DNA of 51,014 nt from a virus. The stretch spans positions 1 to 51,014 of the IMG/VR virus record IMGVR_UViG_3300023184_000176; one strand, given 5' to 3'. The notes under the pieces are model-generated. The model made no database searches. It worked only from the letters and a program-made list of their open reading frames with translations, and had not been told where the DNA came from. The stretch's first letter is position 1. Every line of letters begins with the position of its first letter. The position numbers and the translations under genes are program-made. Below are positions 1 through 8,570 of this stretch, in pieces.

Positions 1-2035
1 CTAAAAACGCCTCAATATATAATGGTAACTTTTTGGATTTAATTGTGTTACCTGTAAGTTTAACTTTTCCACTTGCCTCCATAACCGCATAGTTCTTACG
101 AGCCAAGTTAATACATGATGGCCAAGTCCCATCGGTATCTAACGCCATCTCGCCTCTCATGAATAAATCATTAAACTCCGCAACATCGGCGTCATCTCCT
201 GTATATTCCTTACCCTCTTTAACTTTCCAATTTAATCCTTTACCAACGTATTGTCTATTTTCCCACCCTTCAGGTTTAGAGAAGTTGACACCATCGGTAT
301 CCATTACAAGAGGGGTATATCCTTTCTTCATAAAGAATTTAATCATTTGACGAAGATATTGACGACCTGTACAAGTAATCTGTTCTCCCATATACATGTC
401 CCCCCAAGCAAATACTTGTGGTGCGGATAACGCTCCAAATAAAGAGTTAATAAAAATCTTAATAGGTAACTGTTTACGGTCATAAGATAATGATTTCTTT
501 TTATCCTTATCATACCACTCGGACGCCAAGTTTTTATACATGATACGACTATTTCTGAAATACGCTAATAAACCTTTCATCGCCCCTGTAACATCACATT
601 CAGGGAACACATCATGAACTAACTGAATTGATGGGTATAGTGAAGAGTAATCGAGTTTTAATACGTTTCTTGAATAACCAACTTTTAGAAGTCTTGATAG
701 TCCACCGACAAAATCTGTCTTATCTTGTTTCTTTGGGATTGCCAATTTATGTTTATATGACCATGCCAACATAATCATTTTCCATAATGTTGCGGTACCC
801 ATTGTTGAAACTCTTTCATAAGTTGTTGGTACTAATGACGCCAATAGAAAGGTCCCTTGGTTAAACTCATCATCGACCAATAATGTTTCCTCTAAGTCAT
901 CATCAAGATATCTCTCAACAATGTTGTCCCCTGTAACTTTAATGTATGTCCCAGGAAATCGTGTATCTAAATCATTGAATTCGGGTTTATCTGCTCTTTT
1001 GTATTTACCGTTTTTAACATTTAACCAATATTCATTTTTATCCTTATACATTGACCCAATCTCTTCATGAGATATATATACACGGTCAGGAGCTTCAGCT
1101 TTAATGTACTGAGTAATATACTTCAAACCCGCTGACTTAATACCCGAATTAATTGCTTGAGCTCGTCTTACAGAGTGAATAATATCAATTACATTATAAC
1201 CCCAAATACCAACTTGATTGTATCTCTCAACCTCATTGGCAAGTTTTAACATATTTTCGCTCTGTCTTAAATTTTGTTTTGGATTTAAGGTATGACAGAT
1301 TTTTTTGATATCCAAATGAAGAGCCTTGCATCTCTCTAATATCCAAAACCAATCGAAGTTTGCGGAATTGTATCCACCAATAATACTTGGTTTTAATTCA
1401 TCAATAATTCTAAAGAATTCGACCAAACCTCTGCGTTCCTCATCCTCATCCGAACACTCAATAACTTTTTGATAACCTTTATTAGTTTTAATTCCTATCA
1501 TGAATATACGACCGTCTTTTGGTTCTAACGCGGTCGTCTCTAAGTCGAACACAAATCGAGTGATGTCATTGTATTCTTCATATCCTTTAAATAAACGTTT
1601 CTCTCTTGAAATTAGATATTGTTCTACAGGAGGTAGAATCATAATCTTGTCTTTGGTGTTTTCTCCCCATGGGTCTACCCCACCCTCTCTAAAAAATTGG
1701 ATTAATTGTCGATAACCTTTTAAACATTTGACAATATATTTTAATCCTTGTTCTAATCTGTCATTACCTTTGGTCTCTAATTTCTCAATCATAATTCCAT
1801 GTTTGGACATGGCCTCTTTCTGAAGACCTTTTGATGATTGATAAAAATTTAAACCACGTAAATCACCAACCCACGCAAATGGGGTAAAAGTATCTTTACG
1901 TATTTCTTTTCCTTTCCCAGGAATTTCTTTGATTTTATAAATTGAGTCCGTTAGGTAATCAAACTCAATGGCAACGATGTGCTCTTCAGGGTCGTTCCCT
2001 TCTAGGAACGCTTTAATCTCTTCTTGTGATATCAT
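1..2035 (-). CDS. 43: Family B replicative DNA polymerase, T4 gp43-like (C-terminus cut by window edge)
   Basis: Replicates the phage genome, with a proofreading 3'-5' exonuclease. Translating the minus strand from the ATG at 2035 gives about 678 codons without a stop to the window edge. Exo I reads FDLETT near residue 163 and Exo II reads NSANFDWFWI. An Exo III-like YLDDD follows. Polymerase motif A is LDYSSLYPSI near residue 463, motif B is KIFINSLFG near 530, and motif C is MDTDGV near 578. All catalytic acidic residues expected for the family are present, so the enzyme looks active. T4-type polymerases run to about 900 residues, so the thumb and the sliding-clamp-binding tail should lie outside the window. 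An A-rich tract precedes the start, as for most genes here. The sequence ATAAATA (2095-2101), read as TATTTAT on the coding strand, lies 60 bp upstream. Confidence 0.96.
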   Translation of the reverse strand, partial: MISQEEIKAFLEGNDPEEHIVAIEFDYLTDSIYKIKEIPGKGKEIRKDTFTPFAWVGDLRGLNFYQSSKGLQKEAMSKHGIMIEKLETKGNDRLEQGLKYIVKCLKGYRQLIQFFREGGVDPWGENTKDKIMILPPVEQYLISREKRLFKGYEEYNDITRFVFDLETTALEPKDGRIFMIGIKTNKGYQKVIECSDEDEERRGLVEFFRIIDELKPSIIGGYNSANFDWFWILERCKALHLDIKKICHTLNPKQNLRQSENMLKLANEVERYNQVGIWGYNVIDIIHSVRRAQAINSGIKSAGLKYITQYIKAEAPDRVYISHEEIGSMYKDKNEYWLNVKNGKYKRADKPEFNDLDTRFPGTYIKVTGDNIVERYLDDDLEETLLVDDEFNQGTFLLASLVPTTYERVSTMGTATLWKMIMLAWSYKHKLAIPKKQDKTDFVGGLSRLLKVGYSRNVLKLDYSSLYPSIQLVHDVFPECDVTGAMKGLLAYFRNSRIMYKNLASEWYDKDKKKSLSYDRKQLPIKIFINSLFGALSAPQVFAWGDMYMGEQITCTGRQYLRQMIKFFMKKGYTPLVMDTDGVNFSKPEGWENRQYVGKGLNWKVKEGKEYTGDDADVAEFNDLFMRGEMALDTDGTWPSCINLARKNYAVMEASGKVKLTGNTIKSKKLPLYIEAFL

Positions 2036-2140
2036 ATTTTACTTTTTTAGAGTGACATATTAGCTCCGACATAAGTCAGGTTTGTCTTGTTTCTATAAAT
2101 ATATCGGAAATCTTTGGGTAAGTCAAATGGGTAAAAAACC

Positions 2141-2788
2141 CTAAGTTATATTATTTTTTTGAAAATAACTTTCAATTCTTTGACTTAATCTAACTCTTGG
2201 GTCATCATGGGTTCTACCCAAAACATGATATGGAACTATAAAACCAAAACTCAAAAATACTCTTCTTGAATTAAATTCATTTGTCCAATGTTTGTATAAA
2301 GAAGCTTCAAATCCATATAAATCGGTTTCTTGTATCTTAATTGAGTCCTTATCCAAAAATAACTCATAATCTTCTGACAAAACACTAATGTTACATTTGT
2401 AATTTATGTAACCATCAATTGATGCGTCATAGTGTGGATTTATTTTTCCACCCCTATCCATATCGACCGCCTGTAAAAAAATATTATCTTTTGGGAAATT
2501 AAATTTTTCTGATATTCTATCTATAATTTTATAAAAAAAATCAGGTAATGGTTCTTTTGAAACATCTGTAATTGATTGAAATTTTGTAATGTAATTAGTT
2601 AGTGAGGTATTGGATATATCAAACATATACGATTTACCTTTTAGGTCTTTGGATAATTCTGTTAAGTGGTGATTACTATTATTACCATTATGATTAACCG
2701 AATCAACCCAATTAACTATTTGGTTTACCTCATCTTTTGTAATAAAGTTTTTTTTTAACTTAAAAGGGGTTGATTCCGTATTTTCCAA
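2141..2788 (-). CDS. 2-oxoglutarate/Fe(II)-dependent oxygenase, prolyl-hydroxylase-like
   Basis: A 215-residue protein with the double-stranded beta-helix signature of 2OG-Fe(II) dioxygenases. It has HxD at H119/D121 (in INPHYDAS), a distal iron ligand H167 (in YKHWTN), and a 2OG-binding Arg at R175 or R176 followed by VFLSFGF. Spacing and order fit the prolyl 4-hydroxylase branch, whose members hydroxylate proline in proteins; the substrate cannot be read from the sequence. The gene overlaps the end of the upstream small gene by 29 bp, so the two are probably co-transcribed. A Skp1-type hydroxyproline GlcNAc transferase and proteins with Thr-Pro linkers lie in the same strand block, which makes prolyl hydroxylation of virion proteins a reasonable guess. 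DNA or RNA base hydroxylation, or a small-molecule substrate, are alternatives. Confidence 0.82.
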   Translation of the reverse strand: MENTESTPFKLKKNFITKDEVNQIVNWVDSVNHNGNNSNHHLTELSKDLKGKSYMFDISNTSLTNYITKFQSITDVSKEPLPDFFYKIIDRISEKFNFPKDNIFLQAVDMDRGGKINPHYDASIDGYINYKCNISVLSEDYELFLDKDSIKIQETDLYGFEASLYKHWTNEFNSRRVFLSFGFIVPYHVLGRTHDDPRVRLSQRIESYFQKNNIT

Positions 2789-3026
2789 TTTTTTTAAGGT
2801 TATGTTTCTCCAAAAATTCTTTTGGGTTCATTGCCTCAATTATTGTTAATTCCGCAGAATCAATCATCTGTTTGGCCTTTTCTTCTGTAACCGCCATAAC
2901 ACATAATTTATGTGTTGCGGGTAATTCTCCTGTTGGTGATAAATCTATTTTTAAGATATTATCATTTTTCATTTTTTCTCTTGCTTGTGAAACTTTAGAT
3001 TCTTCACACAATATACAAATTCTCAT
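2760..3026 (-). CDS. Small protein of unknown function
   Basis: 88 residues beginning MRICILCEESKVSQAREKM. The predicted pattern is a short beta strand, helix and strands (LPATHKLCVMAVTEEKAKQMI), compatible with a small alpha/beta fold. No recognised domain or catalytic motif. Two cysteines occur early as CILC, but no second pair completes a zinc site. It overlaps the downstream oxygenase gene by 29 bp, suggesting translational coupling. Reading-frame integrity, an A/T-rich leader and tight packing support a real gene; the function is open. Confidence 0.65.
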   Translation of the reverse strand: MRICILCEESKVSQAREKMKNDNILKIDLSPTGELPATHKLCVMAVTEEKAKQMIDSAELTIIEAMNPKEFLEKHNLKKIGKYGINPF

Positions 3027-3030
3027 AGGG

Positions 3031-3270
3031 TTATTTTTTTAGTAAATTAAGTAGTTCTTTTTTTTCTTCTCTTGACATTGGTTTACTCTTAAACATATTA
3101 AAAACTTCAGTTATTTCTTCAGAAGTATATGTGTTAAGTAATGTGGTTTTTGTTTCCTCACATTCTCTATATGTCATTTCATAAGCATCCTTTGAGTTAT
3201 CAACCCAAACATCATTTTCTAAAGATTGTAGAAACTTATTATCACTTTTTCTTTTAATATATTTTATCAT
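3031..3270 (-). CDS. Small protein of unknown function (start moved inward)
   Basis: The open frame could begin at 3309, but that ATG lies inside the end of the upstream fibre gene. The ATG at 3270 follows an A-rich stretch (AAAAATTAAAAAA), the pattern seen before most genes here, so a 79-residue product starting MIKYIKRKSDNKF is preferred. It is charged, with a C-terminal helix rich in Glu and Lys (SREEKKELLNLLKK). No domain is recognised. It ends 5 bp before the next small gene and probably belongs to the same transcript. Confidence 0.6.
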   Translation of the reverse strand: MIKYIKRKSDNKFLQSLENDVWVDNSKDAYEMTYRECEETKTTLLNTYTSEEITEVFNMFKSKPMSREEKKELLNLLKK

Positions 3271-3289
3271 TTTTTTAATTTTTATAAAG

Positions 3290-4504
3290 TTAGTCGTTGA
3301 ATACCTCAAACGTTAATGTTCCACTAGAACAGAATTGATTTACTAAATTGGTTGACATTTCTAAATTCACAAAACCATCTCCAGCATCAGAATATGTTCC
3401 TAAATAACTTGTATTTGGTAAAAAGTTTAAGTAAGTTATAAGTTCTGACATATCATTTACGGTACCATTCCCGTAAAGTGATTGAATGTAATTTCCATTA
3501 CAAAACAAAGAAATACTAGGATAATCAATAGGAAATGATGATTCTACAGTTCCACTTATTACAATTGGTGTTGTTCCGGTATCTTGTTTGATTTGAATAT
3601 CAATAGGAAAATAATACAAACTATCACCAACTGATTCAAGTATCTCCGTATCAAAAACCGCAACAACAATCGTTTCATCTTTCTCGGATAAACTTATAGG
3701 ACCTACAAAAGTTTCTAATAGGTTAGGACCAAAATACGGATTTGGATTTGAACCATTTAAAACAAATGTTGTGTTTCTATTAAAAGTATTATACAATGGT
3801 CCTGTGGTCGAATTATATCCAAAATAAACGCCTGACCCAAAAATATCATAATCCCACCCAATATCAAATCCCAAATTGTTTTCTAATACTTTTACCACTA
3901 AATTACCGCTAGATTCTAAAGTAGAACCGTTACTCCAATTTGTTGGGGATTCTCCTGTTGCAATGAATGCACAACCTGTTACGTTAGGATTAACCTCAGT
4001 AACTGTAATTGTTATGTCATTTGCGGGAGTACTACCACTAAGTTCAGTTCCTAATATTGTTATTGTATCTCCTACAACATAATCAACTCCATTAGTGTCA
4101 ATAATAACTGAATTAGTTGTTGTCCCACACCAATAAGCACTAAAAGACGCCCCACTACCAGAACCACTTGTTGTTCCTGTAAGACCATTAAAATACGAAT
4201 AAGGCACCGCTGATGAGGTCCAAACATAATCAATATTAAGAATCTCTGCGCCACTTTGGATATCAGCAATATTACTAAAATCATCATCACTAATATAATC
4301 AGTTATCGTGTAAGTTTCACCTATAATTAAACCATCATTAAAATTAAATAATTCGGTACCGGTCTGAACTCCTAACTGAGTTAATAGTGCTTTGTAAGTT
4401 GCTAAACCACTTGTTGTTCCCGTAACATTTAAATTTCCATTAATTGTTATATCACCCGTTATGGTTTGTCCTGATAAGTTATTTACTATATATTTTGTTG
4501 CCAT
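3290..4504 (-). CDS. Virion or tail-fibre protein
   Basis: 404 residues, rich in Gly, Thr, Ser and Asn and poor in charge, typical of beta-rich phage fibres. The N-terminus (NLSGQTITGDITINGNLNVT) resembles the repeating strand pattern used to attach fibres in many phages. A segment GETYTITDYISDDDF at residues about 62-76 is echoed by the YYIITDF segment of the large repeat protein at 5629-7881, so the two may share a domain. The start is preceded by an A-rich leader. It is first in a line of four consecutive minus-strand virion-like genes. The role, presumably adhesion or a fibre part, is inferred from composition and position. Confidence 0.7.
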   Translation of the reverse strand: MATKYIVNNLSGQTITGDITINGNLNVTGTTSGLATYKALLTQLGVQTGTELFNFNDGLIIGETYTITDYISDDDFSNIADIQSGAEILNIDYVWTSSAVPYSYFNGLTGTTSGSGSGASFSAYWCGTTTNSVIIDTNGVDYVVGDTITILGTELSGSTPANDITITVTEVNPNVTGCAFIATGESPTNWSNGSTLESSGNLVVKVLENNLGFDIGWDYDIFGSGVYFGYNSTTGPLYNTFNRNTTFVLNGSNPNPYFGPNLLETFVGPISLSEKDETIVVAVFDTEILESVGDSLYYFPIDIQIKQDTGTTPIVISGTVESSFPIDYPSISLFCNGNYIQSLYGNGTVNDMSELITYLNFLPNTSYLGTYSDAGDGFVNLEMSTNLVNQFCSSGTLTFEVFND

Positions 4505-4524
4505 TTTTTTATTTTTTAATTTAT

Positions 4525-5601
4525 TTAGTCAATAGGTAATCCCAACTTATAATCAACCGTTATATTACTCCACCCAATACCAAATTCATATTTCATAACT
4601 TTATCAACAACAACGTATGACTCAAATTGTGTTGTACCCGAACTAACATCACTATTAATGAAAATACCACTTAAAAAATATACATCATTTGTGGTGTTTC
4701 CTGTTGTTGCTGCTGGTAAATTTGCGATAATATAATCATAGGCGTCATCTCTAATTATTTGTGTTGCTAAAATCATTTGTTTATTATAGACTTGTTCAGT
4801 AGTACCTGTAAAATTTGATAATGAATATTTGTGTGGCCATAAAATATCAGTTAATTTCCAAAAAGAATAATTACCATTGTCAAATGGTGGATTTTCTATA
4901 TTTGGTGCATTAGTTAATACATTTACAACTTGGTCAATTGCTCCCGCAACGGCACCACAGGTATTATCAGTTAAACTATTTGCTTTACCTCTTCTTAACA
5001 TTCTACCTGAACGTCCATCTTCAGTAATACCAATGTGAGGCATACTTGTCACAAACAAGGTTCCACCAAGAGTTGTTGCCACGTGACTTGAAAACGCTCC
5101 AAACCCAACACTACCAACAAACGGATAACCCGCTAATCCACCTGACATAAATGGCCCTAAAAACGAATTAATACTTGTTGGCCATCCACCGATATTTCCT
5201 GGTAAGTATGCAGCATCCACATCATCAGAACAAATACCTTCAGCTAAAACAATATCAGTTGATGGTATTCCTTCATCTGTAATATATTGTGTTGTGTATG
5301 TTCCCCATACTTCAGATAATACCGCTTCTGAGAATGGTTGTACTCCTCCGTCAACGGTAACAGTTCTTACTGTTTGAGTATATGCACTCTGACCTGTTAA
5401 TGGTGCTGGAACATTTATTTCATACATTCTATCATATAATGGAACGTCTAATTCGTATGTTCCGTAAGGATAATCCGAAATATTATCAAATGGTATTACT
5501 TCAGACCCTAAATCAATGGTTCCACCCGTTGTGGGTAAAAAAGTAACATTTGCCGTAAGCCCTGATAAATTTGTGCTTGTTATTCTAATTCCTTGTATCA
5601 T
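4525..5601 (-). CDS. LCIB-like (theta-type) carbonic anhydrase domain fused to a phage structural N-terminal module
   Basis: 358 residues. Residues 1-68 form a small beta module that resembles the N-terminus of the protein at 13523-14035 (shared pattern ...PF...YGTY...NVP). Residues about 95-345 resemble the limiting-CO2-inducible B (LCIB) family of carbonic anhydrases. Visible elements are GICSDDVD with C124 and D126/D127, then GGLAGYPFVGSVGFGAFSSH at 154-173, SMPHIGI with H189, GRMLRRG with R200 and R203/R204, TCGAVAGA with C215, and a terminal SGIFINSD. C124, H189 and C215 match the Cys-His-Cys zinc ligands expected for that family, and the Asp and Arg of the active site have candidates. 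The enzyme would interconvert CO2 and bicarbonate. Its place among fibre genes suggests a virion-borne enzyme or a domain reused for binding. The family match was made by eye. Confidence 0.75.
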   Translation of the reverse strand: MIQGIRITSTNLSGLTANVTFLPTTGGTIDLGSEVIPFDNISDYPYGTYELDVPLYDRMYEINVPAPLTGQSAYTQTVRTVTVDGGVQPFSEAVLSEVWGTYTTQYITDEGIPSTDIVLAEGICSDDVDAAYLPGNIGGWPTSINSFLGPFMSGGLAGYPFVGSVGFGAFSSHVATTLGGTLFVTSMPHIGITEDGRSGRMLRRGKANSLTDNTCGAVAGAIDQVVNVLTNAPNIENPPFDNGNYSFWKLTDILWPHKYSLSNFTGTTEQVYNKQMILATQIIRDDAYDYIIANLPAATTGNTTNDVYFLSGIFINSDVSSGTTQFESYVVVDKVMKYEFGIGWSNITVDYKLGLPID

Positions 5602-5628
5602 TTTTTTGTTTTTTGTTTTTTTATTTTA

Positions 5629-7881
5629 TTATAATATTAAACCGAAATTCAAATCATTTTCTGGTATGTCTAATGCGTTTAACCCACCTAAACAAGGTGC
5701 TTCAGTTAATGTTTCTATTGTTAAAACATCAGATTCATCGTAATATGATAATCTATCATCACCATTTTTATTTTTGAATACGTTAACTGTTGTAATATCA
5801 TATAACATACCTGTACTTAAACAAATACCATCAACCTCGGTATTAACAATATTCCATTGGAATGAATCGCCTATTTGATTACTACGGAAATTATCATCTA
5901 TAGTGTTATTATAGAAATATTCACCAACGGTATTATTGTAAAAATGATTTCCTATTTTATTTCCTTGAGGGAATGTTAATCCAAAACCAAAATTCTCACC
6001 TATGGTATTATAATTAAATGATGAACCAATTTGATTATATTGGAATCCATCGGATATGTTATTATTGTAAAAACTTTCACCAATATTATTATTAATAAAA
6101 TTATTGCCAATAACATTTCCATAACAATTACTTTTAAATGTGTTAGAATAAACATTACCCAAAAAGTCGTTGCTTAAAGTAAAAGGACCAAAGGTATTAT
6201 TCCCACACTCCCCACTAAATTCATTTGCGGAAAATCCCCAATCTGTTTTATTAAAATAAAACTCTCCATATGTTATATTACCCTTAAATTCATGGAATAT
6301 TTGGTTGTTGTAAAAATCATCTAAGATGGTATTATTTTCAAATCGATTACCAATAACGTTATTATGAGTATTTGCAGTGATACCATTATCCTGAAATTCA
6401 TTTCCTATTTGATTTGAATAAAATTCATAAGTATATGGGTTATTTATATCTCCAATATCATTTGAACCATAATATTCACCTATTTTATTAACGTAAAATT
6501 GACAATAAATGTTGTTATTATAATATCCGTTTCCAATTAAATTACCATAAAAGTATGAATATACATCATTACCATTATATCCATTACCAATATCATTTTT
6601 ATAGAAGTCATTATAAACTTTATTATTATTAAACTGATTTCCTATTTCATTATTTTGAAAATCACCATCAGTCCAAACATTACTATTAAAATCATTTCCA
6701 ATATTGTTTCTATAAAAAGAACCACCTAGTAAAGTGTTACTATAAAAATCACTACCAATTCTATTATTATTGAAATTTGATGTGATGTAATTGTTATTAA
6801 ACCCTTCTCCAATTATATTACCGTCAAAATCATCGTTTGTTGAGTTGTTATAAAAACTATCGCCTATTTGATTATTATCGCAATCATCATTAAATGTGTT
6901 ATTATATGAATTATTACCAATTGTGTTATTAAAAAACTCTCCACTAATAAAAACGTTGTTGGCCAAAATAAATGTATTTCCATCCCAATCATATAAATTT
7001 GAGTAGTTACCAATATAGTTATTAACCGCACCACCGTCTAAATTAACACCACCAAATGTTGTGTATTCGTAAACTTGGTCTTGTCTTACATTGGGTTGGT
7101 AATAACTCATTATACCATCATCATTTCCATAATAATAAGGTGAATCAGTAGTTTCACTTATTGTTACACCTGATATAATTGCTAAAGAATTACTTACAAC
7201 AGATAAAACTTCAAAAAATGAAGGATTTAAATTTTGTACTGAAACAATGTCACCAGTTGAGAAATTTGAGGTAAATGTTGTCCCCGTGTTACCATATAAC
7301 ACGGCAGTTGTTCCTGTTAAACCACTTATCCCAACAAGACCACTTAATGGACTATCTTCGTAATATGAATAACCACGATATCTTTTAAATAAAATTGTTC
7401 TGTGGTCATAATCTGTTCTGTTATTGAACTCGTCAATTCTTTCCGAAATTCTACCATAGGCAATACCTCCAGTTACTTCAGTTTCACTAAACGTCCAATC
7501 ATACTGAATTCTATCATTAGGATATGTAGGTTGATATGCGGTTGAACTAATTGTGTTCGCACTTGTTGCAAAAACAATAATTGGTTCTATTTCAGATGTT
7601 TTATAGTTACCTACTGTTATTGCGTTACCGTTAACATCAAAATCAGGTTGGTCATAACAAGTTTGAAAATCTGTTATTATATAATAACTTCCAGCGGTTA
7701 ATGTTTCACCCGTAATGTTATTTACAAGTTCTGAGTAAGTTACCGATGCCAATACGCCAGCGGTAATTGCGGAATATGATATATGGTATGTATCACCACT
7801 CAACTCTACGGGAAATAATGTATCCGTTGTTACTCCCGAAAGATATGTTAGTTGTCCAATTGTTTTACCTGTTAATGCCAT
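5629..7881 (-). CDS. Large fibre or adhesin with a beta-solenoid of about 44 nine-residue repeats
   Basis: 750 residues. The N-terminus (MALTGKTIGQLTYLSGVTTD) looks like a fibre attachment segment. Residues about 60-170 form a beta domain (YYIITDFQ, NDRIQYDW, NNRTDYDHRTI). Residues about 284-678 are a run of nonapeptides of the form [IV]xxxFxxNx, often paired as an 18-residue unit such as IGNGYNGNDVYSYFYGNL. A regular Ile/Val and Phe/Tyr every nine residues, with Asn at turns, predicts a right-handed parallel beta-solenoid. Two short insertions, near 475-487 and 560-572, break the period. A C-terminal cap of about 70 residues follows. TATTTAT is present on the coding strand at 7899-7905, before the start. 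The likely role is a tail fibre or spike shaft. Confidence 0.75.
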   Translation of the reverse strand: MALTGKTIGQLTYLSGVTTDTLFPVELSGDTYHISYSAITAGVLASVTYSELVNNITGETLTAGSYYIITDFQTCYDQPDFDVNGNAITVGNYKTSEIEPIIVFATSANTISSTAYQPTYPNDRIQYDWTFSETEVTGGIAYGRISERIDEFNNRTDYDHRTILFKRYRGYSYYEDSPLSGLVGISGLTGTTAVLYGNTGTTFTSNFSTGDIVSVQNLNPSFFEVLSVVSNSLAIISGVTISETTDSPYYYGNDDGIMSYYQPNVRQDQVYEYTTFGGVNLDGGAVNNYIGNYSNLYDWDGNTFILANNVFISGEFFNNTIGNNSYNNTFNDDCDNNQIGDSFYNNSTNDDFDGNIIGEGFNNNYITSNFNNNRIGSDFYSNTLLGGSFYRNNIGNDFNSNVWTDGDFQNNEIGNQFNNNKVYNDFYKNDIGNGYNGNDVYSYFYGNLIGNGYYNNNIYCQFYVNKIGEYYGSNDIGDINNPYTYEFYSNQIGNEFQDNGITANTHNNVIGNRFENNTILDDFYNNQIFHEFKGNITYGEFYFNKTDWGFSANEFSGECGNNTFGPFTLSNDFLGNVYSNTFKSNCYGNVIGNNFINNNIGESFYNNNISDGFQYNQIGSSFNYNTIGENFGFGLTFPQGNKIGNHFYNNTVGEYFYNNTIDDNFRSNQIGDSFQWNIVNTEVDGICLSTGMLYDITTVNVFKNKNGDDRLSYYDESDVLTIETLTEAPCLGGLNALDIPENDLNFGLIL

Positions 7882-7920
7882 AATTTGTTTTTTATTTTAT
7901 AAATAGTCTAAAGTTTTATA

Positions 7921-8523
7921 TTAATACATTAAGTATTCATCATCACCAACAATCAAATATTCGTCATCACCAATCAAAATTGGGTTAATTAAAAAGTCTG
8001 GAGTTGTGGTAGTCGTTGTTGTTGTCGGTAATGGTGTCGGTGTCGGTGGTGGACATGTTGGACAACTTGGACATGGGGTAGTAGTTGTTTGAGTGACCAC
8101 AGGTCCATTAATACAACAAGGGAATTCAGACACATAACAACTATCATATGGTAAATCGTCAGCAATAAATGAGTCTTGGACATTAATATAAAGTTTTTCT
8201 CTAATTGGTAATATCAATACACCATCACTACTTCTTAACATAAATTGACCTTCATATCTACCGACCTTACTTGTATCTCGGTTAGTAAATTGATAATACA
8301 AATAATATTCGGGTTCTGCGTTTGGTTCTATAAACGTCTTCTCAACAAACCCCGCAGGTCTTGAGGTTATTTTCGGAATTCCTGTTTCAATATCAACCAT
8401 AGAAAAGAATAAAGAAGACACCTCAATCAATTTCATAAAATTGTTGTATTCACTTCTCCCATCCTTCACCACCTGTAATTTAATGACGGGTAGGGTTGCG
8501 TTTTTTTTGATATAGAACTCCAT
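7921..8523 (-). CDS. Virion protein with Thr/Pro linker and a short acidic C-terminal repeat
   Basis: 200 residues. Residues 1-120 form a beta-rich domain (MEFYIKKNATLPVIKLQVVK, later GRYEGQFMLRSSDGVLILP) that resembles N-terminal domains of baseplate or fibre adaptor proteins. A Cys-rich spacer (TPCPSCPTCPPP) leads to PTPTPLPTTTTTTTTP. The C-terminus holds the motif GDDEYLIV and then GDDEYLMY, a tandem duplication. The linker is a candidate target for the oxygenase and hydroxyproline GlcNAc transferase encoded nearby. TATTTAT lies at 8539-8545 on the coding strand, 15 bp before the ATG. Confidence 0.68.
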   Translation of the reverse strand: MEFYIKKNATLPVIKLQVVKDGRSEYNNFMKLIEVSSLFFSMVDIETGIPKITSRPAGFVEKTFIEPNAEPEYYLYYQFTNRDTSKVGRYEGQFMLRSSDGVLILPIREKLYINVQDSFIADDLPYDSCYVSEFPCCINGPVVTQTTTTPCPSCPTCPPPTPTPLPTTTTTTTTPDFLINPILIGDDEYLIVGDDEYLMY

Positions 8524-8570
8524 TAATTATTTTTAATAATAAATAGTTGGAATTACATAAAATAAACGAA

